Shown piece after piece: positions 9,267 through 20,089 of a stretch of 64,000 nt of DNA (within the stretch, counting starts at the first letter, position 1; every line of letters starts with the position of its first letter). Position numbers and translations under genes: made by a program. The stretch lies in assembly GCF_000516515.1 (NCBI RefSeq), contig NZ_KI911784.1, positions 2,264,881-2,328,880 of the forward strand. The letters are read 5' to 3'. The notes beneath the pieces were generated by a model. The model worked only from the letters and a program-made list of their open reading frames with translations, was not told the origin of the DNA and did no database searches. This DNA comes from Chloroflexus sp. Y-396-1 (GTDB taxonomy: Bacteria > Chloroflexota > Chloroflexia > Chloroflexales > Chloroflexaceae).

Positions 9267-10127
9267 TCAGAGGATGACATCTCGATTACGCGCCCGTACA
9301 ACTCGATCGTAACCGGCCAGGTCGCGCTGCACCGTTATTTCAGCCTCTGGTAACACCTGGCGTAGCAAGTGTATCACAGATGACGCTTGCCAAGCGCCGA
9401 TTTCTAATAATATTGCACCACCGGGTTTCAGATAGGTCGGAGTTGCCGGGATCAATCGACGATAACAGTCGAGACCATCAACACCACCGTCAAGGGCAAG
9501 GTGCGGCTCGTACTGGTACACACCTTCGTCAATCTCAGCTAGTATCGTGTAAGGCGGATTGCTAACGATCAGATCGACGGGGCCGGGTAGAGGGTCAAGG
9601 AGATCACCCTGGAGTAGTATGACCCGTTCTTGCAAGTGATAGCGATTAACATTGATGGCTGCTACCTCCAACGCTGCGGCGCTCAGATCAACGCCGTAAA
9701 TGGTGGCCTGCGGCAGATGCTTGGCCAGCGCAATCGCGATAGCGCCACTACCAACACCAATATCGGCGATGGTGAGCGGTCTATTGCCGTAGCGTTGGGC
9801 CTCTTTGATGGTTAGTTCAACCAGTAATTCTGTTTCGGGACGTGGAACGAGGACGCGCCGATCAACGAAGAGGGTGAGACCAAAAAATTCACGCTGACCG
9901 ATCAGATAAGCTACCGGTTCCCGAGTGGCACGGCGCTCGATCAGGGCATCGAACATCGCCTGTTGTTCCGGGGTGAGACGCTGTTCCCGTTCGGCAACCA
10001 CTCTGGCGCGAGACCAGCCCAAAACGTGGGCGAGCAGGAGTTCAGCATCAAGCCGGGGTGTTGACGAGAGTGAATGGAGACGTCTGGTTGCCTGGTAGAG
10101 TGCCTGTTCAATCGTGAGATTCATCAT
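9267..10127 (-). CDS. prmC: Peptide chain release factor N5-glutamine methyltransferase PrmC (HemK)
   Basis: Methylates the glutamine of the GGQ loop in release factors RF1 and RF2, using SAM. The N-terminal helical domain covers about 1-75. The Rossmann methyltransferase domain has the SAM loop [10 protein letters not shown] and the catalytic NPPY. A PRPETE segment typical of PrmC comes just before the SAM loop. Length is about 286 residues, normal for the family. The ORF can be extended to a GTG at 10184, but alignment with the family favours ATG 10127 or 10124. No prfA gene is adjacent; upstream lies the 228-bp tandem array. Confidence 0.92.
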   Translation of the reverse strand: MMNLTIEQALYQATRRLHSLSSTPRLDAELLLAHVLGWSRARVVAEREQRLTPEQQAMFDALIERRATREPVAYLIGQREFFGLTLFVDRRVLVPRPETELLVELTIKEAQRYGNRPLTIADIGVGSGAIAIALAKHLPQATIYGVDLSAAALEVAAINVNRYHLQERVILLQGDLLDPLPGPVDLIVSNPPYTILAEIDEGVYQYEPHLALDGGVDGLDCYRRLIPATPTYLKPGGAILLEIGAWQASSVIHLLRQVLPEAEITVQRDLAGYDRVVRARNRDVIL

Positions 10128-10272
10128 AGACAACCGCTGCTCGTGATAAGGTAGCTGATGTTCTTTTCCATCTGATATTACCACGAGTGTACGAAAGCAG
10201 CAGGAGATGCCTGCGCGGAGGTCTGAAACCAGCGATGTTCAACGTTGCCGGACATCCGTCACCTGGGAGACT

Positions 10273-12576
10273 GGAAGCGCGGGCCGCTGGCCCGCATTGT
10301 GTGGTGTGCAGGTGGAACCCATCGGTTGGTGCATCAGCACACCATAGTGGGGGCGGGTTTCAAACCCGCCCCCACCGTGCGGTGACGGGCATGATCGGTG
10401 CAACAACAGGGGGTGAACGTGTGCACATTTCTCCTGAGAGCGCGGGCATCTTGCCCTCGCAGACACGACGAGGGCGGGACGCCCTCACTCGTAGGCGCTT
10501 GGGAGCGCGGGCCGCTGGCCCGCATTGTGTGGTGTGCAGGTGGAACCCATCGGTTGGTGCATCAGCACACCATAGTGGGGGCGGGTTTCAAACCCGCCCC
10601 CACCGTGCGGTAACGGGCATGATCGGTGCAACAACAGGGGGTGAACGTGTGCACATTTCTCCTGAGAGCGCGGGCATCTTGCCCTCGCAGACACGACGAG
10701 GGCGGGACGCCCTCACTCGTAGGCGCTTGGGAGCGCGGGCCGCTGGCCCGCATTGTGTGGTGTGCAGGTGGAACCCATCGGTTGGTGCATCAGCACACCA
10801 TAGTGGGGGCGGGTTTCAAACCCGCCCCCACCGTGCGGTGACGGGCATGATCGGTGCAACAACAGGGGGTGAACGTGTGCACATTTCTCCTGAGAGTTCG
10901 GGCATCTTGCCCTCGCAGACACGACGAGGGCGGGACGCCCTCACTCGTAGGCGCTTGGAAGCGCGGGCCGCTGGCCCCGCATTGTGTGGTGTGCAGGTGA
11001 AACCCATCGGTTGGTGCATCAGCACACCATAGTGGGGGCGGGTTTCAAACCCGCCCCCACCGTGCGGTGACGGGCATGATCGGTGCAACAACAGGGGGTG
11101 AACGTGTGCACATTTCTCCTGAGAGCGCGGGCATCTTGCCCTCGCAGACACGACGAGGGCGGGACGCCCTCACTCGTAGGCGCTTGGGAGCGCGGGCCGC
11201 TGGCCCGCATTGTGTGGTGTGCAGGTGGAACCCATCGGTTGGTGCATCAGCACACCATAGTGGGGGCGGGTTTCAAACCCGCCCCCACCGTGCGGTAACG
11301 GGCATGATCGGTGCAACAACAGGGGGTGAACGTGTGCACATTTCTCCTGAGAGCGCGGGCATCTTGCCCTCGCAGACACGACGAGGGCGGGACGCCCTCA
11401 CTCGTAGGCGCTTGGGAGCGCGGGCCGCTGGCCCGCATTGTGTGGTGTGCAGGTGGAACCCATCGGTTGGTGCATCAGCACACCATAGTGGGGGCGGGTT
11501 TCAAACCCGCCCCCACCGTGCGGTGACGGGCATGATCGGTGCGACAACAGGGGGTGAACGTGTGCACATTTCTCCTGGGAGCGCGGGCATCTTGCCCTCG
11601 CAGACACGACGAGGGCGGGACGCCCTCACTCGTAGGCGCTTGGGAGCGCGGGCCGCTGGCCCGCATTGTGTGGTGTGCAGGTGGAACCCATCGGTTGGTG
11701 CATCAGCACACCATAGTGGGGGCGGGTTTCAAACCCGCCCCCACCGTGCGGTGACGGGCATGATCGGTGCAACAACAGGGGGTGAACGTGTGCACATTTC
11801 TCCTGAGAGTGCGGGCATCTTGCCCTCGCAGACACGACGAGGGCGGGACGCCCTCACTCGTAGGCGCTTGGGAGCGCGGGCCGCTGGCCCGCATTGTGTG
11901 GTGTGCAGGTGGAACCCATCGGTTGGTGCATCAGCATACCATAGTGGGGGCGGGTTTCAAACCCGCCCCCACCGTGCGGTGACGGGCATGATCGGTGCAA
12001 CAACAGGGGGTGAACGTGTGCACATTTCTCCTGAGAGTGCGGGCATCTTGCCCTCGCAGACACGACGAGGGCGGGACGCCCTCACTCGTAGGCGCTTGGG
12101 AGCGCGGGCCGCTGGCCCGCATTGTGTGGTGTGCAGGTGGAACCCATCGGTTGGTGCATCAGCACACCATAGTGGGGGCGGGTTTCAAACCCGCCCCCAC
12201 CGTGCGGTGACGGGCATGATCGGTGCGACAACAGGGGGTGAACGTGTGCACATTTCTCCTGGGAGCGCGGGCATCTTGCCCTCGCAGACACGACGAGGGC
12301 GGGACGCCCTCACTCGTAGGCGCTTGGGAGCGCGGGCCGCTGGCCCGCATTGTGTGGTGCGCAGGTGGAACCCATCGGTTGGTGCATCAGCATACCATAG
12401 TGGGGGCGGGTTTCAAACCCGCCCCCACCGTGCGGTGACGGGCATGATCGGTGCAACAACAGGGGGTGAACGTGTGCACATTTCTCCTGAGAGTTCGGGC
12501 ATCTTGCCCTCGCAGACACGACGAGGGCGGGACGCCCTCACTCGTAGGCGCTTGGGAGCGCGGGCCAGAGGCCCGC
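10273..12576. repeat. Tandem array of ten 228-bp hairpin-rich units
   Basis: Ten head-to-tail units start at 10273, 10501, 10729, 10957, 11186, 11414, 11642, 11870, 12098 and 12326; a broken eleventh (12554-12576) keeps only the first palindrome. Every unit is 228 bp except the fourth (229, one extra C). Each unit holds three inverted repeats: GCGGGCC-N3-GGCCCGC; a 29-bp palindrome with 14-bp arms (GTGGGGGCGGGTTT / AAACCCGCCCCCAC) around one base; and GAGGGCG-N3-CGCCCTC. Units differ by only a few substitutions. Because 228 is a multiple of three, several frames stay open (for example plus 11067-12653); these are artefacts and I do not call genes here. It sits between prmC and spoVR. Confidence 0.97.
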
Positions 12577-12859
12577 ATATAAATGCGAAGATACCATTGG
12601 TATGCGGTGTCAGGTTAAGGCGTTGCCGTGTCTGTGCTGCAGAACGCGCCTAGCATCCCTTATCATTTCCATACCGGGCGAGGAATTGGGAGTTTGTGCC
12701 TCTCACTCTTCTCACCACCTGCACTTATTATCGGCTGCGAAAGCTCAGGCTTCCGCAGCCTAATGAGGAAGTGGATAGGATCAATCGTAAACCATACTAG
12801 CACGTGCCGAGAGGCAAGAGAATGCACTGTAGTTTCTCAGACACTGCTCTGCTCAAATG
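12577..12859. other. Spacer between tandem array and spoVR stop
   Basis: Nothing recognisable apart from a short open frame (plus 12628-12882) without a supported start or family. The inverted segment GCTGCGAAAGC..GCTTCCGCAGC near 12735-12762 could act as a weak hairpin past spoVR, but it lacks a T run. Confidence 0.4.
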
Positions 12860-15181
12860 CTAATCTATGCGTCGCTCACTAAAATCGCGACCGTCAAACG
12901 ATAGTAAGCGTCGCTTCTCTTCAATGACCGTTTCCAGATGGACAGGCCGCGTCCAAATTTTATACAGGTTGCGCATCGTCTCACGGGCATAGTCCATCTT
13001 AAGGTCAACGCCTTCGTGGCGATGTCGTAAGTAGAGTTCACCGCGGTTGCCGTAGTTACCATCTTCGACGAAGATGACTGGCTGGCCGAAATTGGTGAGC
13101 CGGAAGAGCAATTTCTCTTTGACCTCTTTGAACTCACGCGAAGCAATCTCGTAGAGATCGGTATCGCGATTGTAGCGGAAGGTAAAGAGTTTCTGCTCCA
13201 TCACGAATTCTGGGGTGAGGAATTCGTCGATAAATGTCACGTCGTTGTACAGCCGGCGCACCTCGAAAATCTTCTGACGACCGAGACCGAGCTGTTTATC
13301 CCACGAGCGTTTGAGAGCGATGTCATCACACTCTTCGTATTCTTTGCCAAATTTACCCTTATTCCAGCGATCTTCAATATCACGCAGGAGTTCTAGCCCC
13401 AGTTTGTAGGGGTTAAGCCGACCGCCGCTAGTTGCGACGACACCTGAATGGAGATCGGCAAACGAGATGATTTCGGCAGCCGAAGCGACGCGCTGGGTCA
13501 TAATGGTACTATGCCAGTAACTGTTGTGGTTAATGAAGCCCTGAGCCGCGTAGCGATGCGTTTCGGTGACCGAAATATCGTACACATCGGCACGACCGTG
13601 TTCAATGGCAACAATCTCGTCCGTCCAGGTAACAGGGGGCGACGGTGTGGTGTAGGCACGTTCAAGAGCCGTAGGATCATCGATCTGCAACGTTGTCTCG
13701 ATCCGACGCGCCAGAACACCCAGGTTTGCCAACAGCAGTTGCACCGTCTGAGCAAGTTCGATACTGGCGCAGTGAATGGTTAGACCTTGCGAAGTACTGA
13801 CAGCGCTGGTGAAGAAGGCGCGCAGAAATGCGACGACCTGTGGTCGTGGTGAGCGGCGGATGGCGTCTAGCGCATGATGATCGGGATGAATCACACAGCG
13901 CTGGCCGATAGCCGTCGCCATAGCCTCATCAACAACATCTGTCGGAGCACAGTGATAACGATGGCGGCGCAACGGTAACGATGGACTGGTAGTAGCACCA
14001 ACGGTTGCCAGCACCTGCGGCAATGGCATGCGACGCCGCAATCGTGCCGGCTGCGTGGCCCATAGCTCTGTACCACCGGCAATACATACCCGATCACCAA
14101 CGCGAAGGGCATCGAGCCGACGCCACTCGCCAGAAGCCAGCATAATACGGTGATTGAACGATCCGGTCAGCGTAAAACCGGCACGGGTATGAATGGTTAC
14201 GGTCGGATAAGCGGTGAAACAATTCCAATCGTACACCGTCTGTTGCCGCTCGCTATCGCTTACCTGTGACCGATAACGGCGCGAGACCAGCTCACGCAAC
14301 GGGATAATGCCACGGTCGGTCGGAATCAGACTATCACCGTGGAGGCATGCCCACCCCTCGTTCAGAATTTTGGTCATGCCCTGTGGGGCGAAGTAATAGG
14401 CTTCATCGCGAATGATTTCGAGTACCGTATGCTGCCAGTTTTCGAGGGGGGCAAAATTCATCAAAAAGAGCAGGACATCACGTTGTGGATTCTCTGGAAA
14501 GCGACGCTGACGGGCACGCTCCTCCTCGAGTTTTCGGCGCTGGGCTTCAAGAAACTCTGGTGGATTGATGTAATCGCGCATGTACTCACGTTCGACCGGC
14601 AAGCCCTCGACGACCGGTGGCTCTTCGTCGTTCACGATAGGGCGCGGTGTTACCGCCTCAGGGCGCCGAATATACGGAGCGTGGTAGTCGATCAGGTTTT
14701 CCAGTGACAGACAGGTGTCGATGAAATCTTCCACCTGATCGTAGCCGATCCGGTCAATAATGCGCTGAATACGGGCGGCGTGGTTTGCCATCGTGTCGAG
14801 CATCTTGCGATTGGTGTGGGCAAACCACATATTGTTCTTAAAGAAATCGACGTGACCGGTGACGTGCGCCATCACCATCTTCTGCGTCACATCTTCGTTA
14901 CCCTCGAGTAGGTAAGCGTAAGCCGGGTTATTGTTGATCACCATCTCATAGATGGTACTCCCCGTCCAGACATGACCCTTGAGCAACTGATCGTACTCCA
15001 TACCGAATCGCCAATGGGGATAGCGCGTTGGGAAGCCGCCGAACGCCGCTACCTCATACAGGGTTCGGTAATCGAGCACTTCGTAGATAATGGGGAAGAA
15101 ATCAAGGCCATACTCACGGGCAATCTGCTCGATCTCCTGTCGCGCTTGTTCGAGATGAGCGGGAAGGCGGGTACTTTTCAT
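12860..15181 (-). CDS. spoVR: SpoVR family protein containing an intein
   Basis: SpoVR/YcgB-family protein, last gene of the prkA - DUF444 - spoVR module. This module is conserved widely and linked to stress, stationary phase or sporulation; its biochemistry is poorly known. From ATG 15181 (a GTG lies two codons upstream) the ORF has 773 residues. A 275-residue intein (Cys279-Asn553) splits the highly conserved segment NEGWA / SYWHS, and removing it leaves about 498 residues, the usual SpoVR length. N-terminal landmarks are [14 protein letters not shown] and [13 protein letters not shown]; after the intein come [10 protein letters not shown] and [15 protein letters not shown]. The stop is TAG at 12860. 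Only after splicing would the conserved core be rebuilt. Confidence 0.94.
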   Translation of the reverse strand: MKSTRLPAHLEQARQEIEQIAREYGLDFFPIIYEVLDYRTLYEVAAFGGFPTRYPHWRFGMEYDQLLKGHVWTGSTIYEMVINNNPAYAYLLEGNEDVTQKMVMAHVTGHVDFFKNNMWFAHTNRKMLDTMANHAARIQRIIDRIGYDQVEDFIDTCLSLENLIDYHAPYIRRPEAVTPRPIVNDEEPPVVEGLPVEREYMRDYINPPEFLEAQRRKLEEERARQRRFPENPQRDVLLFLMNFAPLENWQHTVLEIIRDEAYYFAPQGMTKILNEGWACLHGDSLIPTDRGIIPLRELVSRRYRSQVSDSERQQTVYDWNCFTAYPTVTIHTRAGFTLTGSFNHRIMLASGEWRRLDALRVGDRVCIAGGTELWATQPARLRRRMPLPQVLATVGATTSPSLPLRRHRYHCAPTDVVDEAMATAIGQRCVIHPDHHALDAIRRSPRPQVVAFLRAFFTSAVSTSQGLTIHCASIELAQTVQLLLANLGVLARRIETTLQIDDPTALERAYTTPSPPVTWTDEIVAIEHGRADVYDISVTETHRYAAQGFINHNSYWHSTIMTQRVASAAEIISFADLHSGVVATSGGRLNPYKLGLELLRDIEDRWNKGKFGKEYEECDDIALKRSWDKQLGLGRQKIFEVRRLYNDVTFIDEFLTPEFVMEQKLFTFRYNRDTDLYEIASREFKEVKEKLLFRLTNFGQPVIFVEDGNYGNRGELYLRHRHEGVDLKMDYARETMRNLYKIWTRPVHLETVIEEKRRLLSFDGRDFSERRID
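13523..14347 (-). other. Intein in SpoVR with a degenerate LAGLIDADG endonuclease
   Basis: In-frame insertion of 825 bp. It begins with Cys ([10 protein letters not shown], block A) directly after Ala and ends with GFINHN followed by Ser, i.e. penultimate His, terminal Asn and a Ser +1 nucleophile, all needed for canonical protein splicing. Block B is recognisable around TGSFNHRIM and block F at [16 protein letters not shown]. Between them, [32 protein letters not shown] aligns by eye with a LAGLIDADG homing-endonuclease repeat, but the motif's acidic residues (usually FDADGS) are replaced, and only one such repeat is apparent. So splicing is probably active while homing is probably lost. Confidence 0.92.
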
Positions 15182-15207
15182 ACGCACACCAAATCGGGCT
15201 AGGGCGA

Positions 15208-16323
15208 TCAGCGGCCTTTGCCGAGGAAGGCGCGGATCGCATCGTAAATATCGTCACGATCGGCAATTTCGGCGATCACAATGCGGTCATCGCCGCGCAG
15301 GTATTCTTCAAGGTCATGGGCAAAACGCCCAGAGCCGTAGAGCGAACGGACCTGGCCGTAACAGAAGAGATTCACTTTAGGCAAGAGTTCACGCTTGAGC
15401 AGTTCCACACATTCACGTGTATCACCACCGCCCCAATTATCGCCATCGGAAAAGTGGAACGCATAAATATTCCATTCAGTCGCAGGATAGCGCTCGTCAA
15501 TCAGGCGATTGCAAAGTTTGTAGGCCGATGATATTTTCGTACCGCCACCTTCACGAATATGGTAGAAGGTCTGTTGATCAACCTCTTTGGCAGCAGCGTC
15601 ATGAACGATATAGCGAATTTCGATTGACTTATACTGTGAGCGCAGCCAGGTCTCGATCCAAAAGGCGGTCATCCGCACCAGCTCTTTTTGTTCGGTACCC
15701 ATTGAACCCGACACGTCCATCATGTAAATAATGACGGCGTTACTTTCGGGCATAAGGGTTTCTTTCCACGAACGATACCGCATATCATCAGGGATCGGAA
15801 TTACGACCGGATTGTTAATGTCATACTCACCAGAAGCAATCTGGCGGCGAAGTGCTTCGCGGTACGTTCGCTTGAAGTGACGGAGCGAATTTGGGCCGGT
15901 ACGTCGGATACCGCTATACTTGTCCTTCTCGCTAATCAGATTTTTCTTGCCCTTAGGCTGAATGTTGGGCAGTTGCAACTCTTCACCCAGGATTTGGGCC
16001 AGTTCCTCAATCGAGACATCAACTTCCAGAATGTGTTGACCAGGTTCAGCACCCGCCTGACCGGCGCCGGGTTGACCATCGCCCTGTGCTATCGGATCAC
16101 CGATGTTGCCATCACCTTGCCCAACACCACCAGCCTGTTTAGCACCATAGCGAAACTGAGGTATATCGATCTGCGGCATTGGGATACTGACAAAGCGCTT
16201 ACCCTGCCGTCCGATCAATTCACCTTGTGACATATATTTGCGCAGGTCTTTTTTGATCCGCCCGCGTACAATTTCACGGAAGCGGCTGAGATCGCGTTCA
16301 GCACGTTTCATTGACATCGCCAT
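15208..16323 (-). CDS. yhbH: DUF444 family protein (YhbH/YeaH), VWA-like
   Basis: Middle gene of the prkA - yhbH - spoVR module. From ATG 16323 (codons [12 protein letters not shown]) the protein has 371 residues; the frame extends to a TTG at 16401 without family support. The N-terminal half is basic and contains a Gly/Gln-rich linker ([16 protein letters not shown]). The C-terminal half has a von Willebrand A-like MIDAS, DVSGSMG, and later [12 protein letters not shown]. It is reported in other bacteria to work with the PrkA kinase; its exact activity is unknown. It ends 26 bp before the spoVR start and begins about 92 bp after prkA. Confidence 0.92.
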   Translation of the reverse strand: MAMSMKRAERDLSRFREIVRGRIKKDLRKYMSQGELIGRQGKRFVSIPMPQIDIPQFRYGAKQAGGVGQGDGNIGDPIAQGDGQPGAGQAGAEPGQHILEVDVSIEELAQILGEELQLPNIQPKGKKNLISEKDKYSGIRRTGPNSLRHFKRTYREALRRQIASGEYDINNPVVIPIPDDMRYRSWKETLMPESNAVIIYMMDVSGSMGTEQKELVRMTAFWIETWLRSQYKSIEIRYIVHDAAAKEVDQQTFYHIREGGGTKISSAYKLCNRLIDERYPATEWNIYAFHFSDGDNWGGGDTRECVELLKRELLPKVNLFCYGQVRSLYGSGRFAHDLEEYLRGDDRIVIAEIADRDDIYDAIRAFLGKGR

Positions 16324-16415
16324 AGGAGCACCAATCCTGGTAGCGGAGGAGGGCGACACAGCGCCCTCCTCGATGCCGGTTGTCGGTTGAATGTTGAACA
16401 AGCTACTGCTGAGGC

Positions 16416-18500
16416 TTAGCGACGTGTATCACCACGGGCAAAGATCGAAGCCACGTAGTTGAGTACATCAGTCGCCGATTGCTCGTTGTAGCCGAAGTCA
16501 CGGATCAGGCGGGCCTTCACCACGTCAATCTTTTCCTGGGTATCACGGTCGATCACGCGCGAAACGAGCGATGTGAGCTTGATGCTATCTTTCTGATCTT
16601 CAAAGAGCTTCAGCTCAAGCGCCTTGTGGAGCCGCTCGTTCGTGCGGTAATCGAAGGTCTTTCCTTCGATCGCGAGGGCGCCGATGTAGTTCATAATCTC
16701 GCGGCGGAAGTCATCTTTACGCGACTCCGGAATATCGATCTTCTCCTCGATACTGCGCATGAGACGCTCATCAGGCTCTTCGTACTGGCCGGTATAGCGG
16801 TTGCGCACCTTCTCGCGCTGGGTGTAGGCCTTAATGTTATCGATGTAGTTTGCGCATAGGCGCTTGATCGCCTCTTCATCGGCTGAGATCGCCCGCTGGA
16901 CCTCATTTTTCACTATCTCCGTATACTCTTCGCGGACAATCGCTAGCAGGTCACGGTAGCGCTTACGCTGCTCTTCATCGGTAATGAGTGCGTGGTTCTT
17001 CAGCCCGCTCTCTAGCTCGTTGAGCACCATGAAGGGGTTGATGTAGCCTTCTTCCTGATTGCTCACCAGCGCGTTCGATATCTTATCCTGGATGTAGCGC
17101 GGTGAAATACCCTCCATCCCTTCACGTACCGCCTCTTTACGCAGCTCTTTGATGTTGTCTTCGGTAAAGCCGGGTAGAGTCTTCCCGTTGTAGAGCTTGA
17201 GTTTCTGCAAGAGGGTAAGGTTCGGCTTCTTCGGCTCTTCGAGTCGGGTCAGCACTGCCCACATTGCCGCCATTTCGAGCGTATGGGGAGCAATATGGAC
17301 ACGCACCTTCTTCTTGTTGAAGTCGCGCTCGTAGATGCGCACTTCGTCGCGCAGGCGCGTGACATACGGGATGTCGATGCGCACGGTGCGGTCTTTGAGC
17401 GCTTCCATAAACTCGTTGTTTTCCAGACGGCGGTACTCTGGCTCGTTGGTATGGCCGATAATGACCTCATCGATGTCGGTCTGCGCAAACTTCTTCGACT
17501 TGATCCGGTGCTCCTGAGATGCACCAAGCAGATCGTAGAGGAAGGCTACATCAAGCTTGAGCATCTCGACGAACTCGATAATGCCACGGTTGGCGATATT
17601 GAACTCACCGTCGAAGTTGAAGGCACGGGGATCAGAATCGGAACCGTAGATGGCGATCTTACGGTAGTTGATATCACCGGTTAGTTCGGTACTATCCTGG
17701 TTCTTCTCATCCTTGGGCTGGAAGGTACCGATCCCGATGCGATCCTGCTCGCTGAACACCAGCCGGCGTACCCGCACGTGGCTCATCACCTTCATCCAGT
17801 CGCCTTCGTAACGCTGCATGAGTTCGCGGAAGTGGAAGCGACAGACCGGGCAGAGATCACCTTCGATACGAATTTGCCGATCCGGGTCAAGACCTTCATT
17901 GATCCGCTCGATAAAAGTTGTCCGCAATTCACGAGGGATGAGGTGGAGCGGCTCTTCATGCATCGGACACTTTTCCCACTCCGATTCGGGAACTTTGCGC
18001 CAATCAAAGGTATCATGATTCTCGATGATACCTGTGTACCAGTCGTAGGTGTAGAGTGCGCCTTCCTCGGTGCGTGAGTAATGTTCGAGACCGCGCTTGA
18101 GACGGCGGACGATGGTTGACTTCGAGGAACCGACCGGCCCGTGCAGCAGGAGCACCCGTTTCTCAGTACCATACCCACGCGCAGCACCTTTAAAGAAGTT
18201 AACCAGCCGCATGAGCGGAATCTCCAAACCGAAGATCGCGTCGTCGCCATCAAACGATTCGTCGGAAAAGAACTTGTAACGAATCAAGCGCTTTTTGGCG
18301 TCGATGAACTCTTCGGTTCCATACGACATAATCATGTCGTAGACCCGCTGAAACGCATTACGGGCAACTTGCGGTTTGCGGGTGACAATATCAAGATAGT
18401 CAGCGAAGGTACCGCGCCAGTTGAGCTGTTGAAAGCGGCGACGATCCTGCTGCTCGCCGATCATCTTCATCAACTCAAAACCGGATAGAGTCATGTTCAT
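16416..18500 (-). CDS. prkA: PrkA family serine protein kinase / AAA+ protein
   Basis: First gene of the module, 694 residues. An AAA-type PrkA N-terminal domain carries the P-loop GPVGSSKST (121-129). A Cys/His pattern (CPMH .. CPVCRFHF) lies in the middle, where relatives have it. The C-terminal PrkA kinase-like region (about 430-680) follows. E. coli YeaG and B. subtilis PrkA are the reference proteins, with roles in starvation and sporulation signalling. The start ATG at 18500 sits behind GCAGGAGGATGT; a second ATG two codons later is equally placed. The gene is divergent from cvpA with a 300-bp intergenic region that must hold both promoters. Confidence 0.95.
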   Translation of the reverse strand: MNMTLSGFELMKMIGEQQDRRRFQQLNWRGTFADYLDIVTRKPQVARNAFQRVYDMIMSYGTEEFIDAKKRLIRYKFFSDESFDGDDAIFGLEIPLMRLVNFFKGAARGYGTEKRVLLLHGPVGSSKSTIVRRLKRGLEHYSRTEEGALYTYDWYTGIIENHDTFDWRKVPESEWEKCPMHEEPLHLIPRELRTTFIERINEGLDPDRQIRIEGDLCPVCRFHFRELMQRYEGDWMKVMSHVRVRRLVFSEQDRIGIGTFQPKDEKNQDSTELTGDINYRKIAIYGSDSDPRAFNFDGEFNIANRGIIEFVEMLKLDVAFLYDLLGASQEHRIKSKKFAQTDIDEVIIGHTNEPEYRRLENNEFMEALKDRTVRIDIPYVTRLRDEVRIYERDFNKKKVRVHIAPHTLEMAAMWAVLTRLEEPKKPNLTLLQKLKLYNGKTLPGFTEDNIKELRKEAVREGMEGISPRYIQDKISNALVSNQEEGYINPFMVLNELESGLKNHALITDEEQRKRYRDLLAIVREEYTEIVKNEVQRAISADEEAIKRLCANYIDNIKAYTQREKVRNRYTGQYEEPDERLMRSIEEKIDIPESRKDDFRREIMNYIGALAIEGKTFDYRTNERLHKALELKLFEDQKDSIKLTSLVSRVIDRDTQEKIDVVKARLIRDFGYNEQSATDVLNYVASIFARGDTRR

Positions 18501-18800
18501 ACATCCTCCTGCTGAGGGATTACTCCACCGCCAATCCGGCGGAGTGTGTTATTTCGTCGCAGCATGCATCAACCATTCGGGTGATGCTGCTTCTACCGGG
18601 ATGCCAACGTGCAGGGTACAGACTGGCTTTTCTGCGGCGGTGTTGCCGCGTGCCAGTGAGCTCGCGCGCCGTATGGGACAGCTATGCGTGCTCTGGGAAG
18701 CGGTACGAGGAATCTTTCAAGTAAGGGTATTATATCAAGGTGTTTCGCGCCCGTCAAGGACTTTATGTCGTGTTGATCATTTGTTCAGAAAGGAACTTCG

Positions 18801-19316
18801 ATGACGGAAGTAGATCTGGTATTGTTTGTCATTCTTGGTCTATTTACTATTCTCGGTCTGTACTGGGGTATCATCCGACAAGTGCTGGCAGTGGTAGGAT
18901 TTATCGTTGGGTTTATGCTGGCTGGGCAGTACGGCAATGAGGTAGCAGTCTGGCTGGGTTCATTTATCACCGATCCCAATCTGGCGCAGGGATTGGGCTT
19001 TATTGCCGTGTTACTTCTGGTGAGCAGCATTGCCAGTTTGCTTGCGTCGTTGTTGCATTCACTGGCGGGGCTGGTCTTCTTGGGATGGCTCGATCATCTG
19101 TTGGGTGCGCTGCTAGGATTAGTGCAGGGATTGCTTGCTATTACAGCCTTGTTGATCGTGTTGGTGGTATTTCCTGTTGAGCCATGGAGCAATTTTGTTC
19201 GTAGTTCGCTGTTGGCAGGCTGGATGTTACGCTTCGGTGAACCACTCACGCTGTTGTTGCCTGAACTCTTTGCCACGGCGGTGCGCACGTTTAATGAGTT
19301 TGGGATTTTGCCGTAA
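18801..19316 (+). CDS. CvpA family membrane protein
   Basis: Integral membrane protein of 171 residues starting at ATG 18801 behind AGAAAGGAACTTCG. Four hydrophobic segments are visible (about 6-26, 30-48, 62-85 and 95-122), and the N-terminal part (DLVLFVILGLFTILGLYWGIIRQ) matches the CvpA family. E. coli CvpA is linked to colicin V production and to bile/envelope stress; here only the family is claimed. It is a single gene, divergent from prkA, followed by a repeat-filled gap. Confidence 0.82.
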   Translation: MTEVDLVLFVILGLFTILGLYWGIIRQVLAVVGFIVGFMLAGQYGNEVAVWLGSFITDPNLAQGLGFIAVLLLVSSIASLLASLLHSLAGLVFLGWLDHLLGALLGLVQGLLAITALLIVLVVFPVEPWSNFVRSSLLAGWMLRFGEPLTLLLPELFATAVRTFNEFGILP

Positions 19317-19625
19317 GGAGGCATTGGCAGGGGCCAATTCTGGACGACGTCGGATCACCTTTCTCCCCAGCCCACTCCTCATCCAATCAGATGAGTAGCA
19401 GGGGGAGGGTGAAGCTTGTAACAGTCCAGCGCACCGACAGATAGCCTGCTTCCAGCTACGCAAGAAGGTGACGACACGCACCAGCATGCAGACACACGAA
19501 TAGGGCAGCGTGGACAATGGCTACACGATGGACGGTGTTGCTTCACAGAATTGGTATAACGCCAGACCACGCATTGTTGCTCAGATGTTTTGGGTTATAG
19601 CATTGTACACTGCTGAAGTACACCT

Positions 19626-19803
19626 AGAGCCTATCCGAAGAATCATCTCACGTCGATGGATGTAGGGGCGGCATCGGCGCGGGTCGGATGAAACCCCAAC
19701 TCACGAAATCCGAAGAACCGTCTTACGCCGATGGATGTACGGGCGCAGCAGCGCTGCGCCCCAACCGATCTGCTGCTGCGACAGGATAGGTCGGATAGGC
19801 TCT
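19626..19803. mobile_element. MITE-like element with 13-bp perfect terminal inverted repeats
   Basis: Bounded by AGAGCCTATCCGA (19626-19638) and its exact reverse complement TCGGATAGGCTCT (19791-19803), total 178 bp, no coding capacity. Inside, a segment ATCCGAAGAA..GATGGATGTA is repeated directly, and the right half contains GGGCGCAGCAGCGCTGCGCCC, an inverted repeat. No clear target duplication is seen. Related ends occur at 24914, 45525, 53070 and 53628, supporting a dispersed family probably mobilised by a transposase elsewhere. Confidence 0.82.
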
Positions 19804-19862
19804 TCATCCCTCTGCACTCGGTAGAAACGGCGAAAGATGATTCCAGACGAGGTGCTCACTAT

Positions 19863-19879
19863 GCGGGCCAGAGGCCCGC
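19863..19879. repeat. Dispersed 17-bp palindrome GCGGGCC-N3-GGCCCGC
   Basis: The sequence GCGGGCCAGAGGCCCGC lies between two MITE-like copies. Other copies in the window: each 228-bp unit (10.3-12.6 kb), 12560-12576, 38711-38727 and 53991-54007, with a degenerate one near 21485. Flanks such as GCTCCCAG are often shared, so it is part of a longer REP-like element. Confidence 0.8.
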
Positions 19880-19970
19880 GTACCCAGGTAATATACTAAC
19901 GAAGTTTCTCACCCTTGTCTTTCCGTCCGTTTGCGATACTGCGACGACTCTGGAAACACTATGTCAACTG

Positions 19971-20089
19971 AGTGCCTATCAGAAGAATCGTTTCATGGTT
20001 CAACAGATCCATATGTATGGATGGATAGGCGCAGTGCCGCTGCGCCCCAACCGATCTGCTGCTGCGACAGGATAGGTCGGAGAGTCGCT
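19971..20089. repeat. Diverged second copy of the 178-bp MITE-like element
   Basis: The left end GTGCCTATCAGAAGAATC resembles AGAGCCTATCCGAAGAATC. The right part (GCTGCGCCCCAACCGATCTG to GACAGGATAGGTCGGA) is nearly identical to 19757-19795 of the neighbouring copy. The right terminus has decayed (TCGGAGAGTCGCT) and abuts the stop codon of the glycosyltransferase gene, so insertion there may have set that gene's end. Confidence 0.7.

Noticed and set aside
10273-12553. CRISPR array
   Set aside because: There are no short repeats separated by unique spacers; the whole 228-bp unit is repeated, and no cas gene is present.
10187-12653. Long open frames (281 and 528 codons) plus many nested 60-70-codon frames on both strands
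   Set aside because: They come from a 228-bp tandem repeat whose length is divisible by three; several frames on both strands stay open equally, with no ribosome site or family resemblance.
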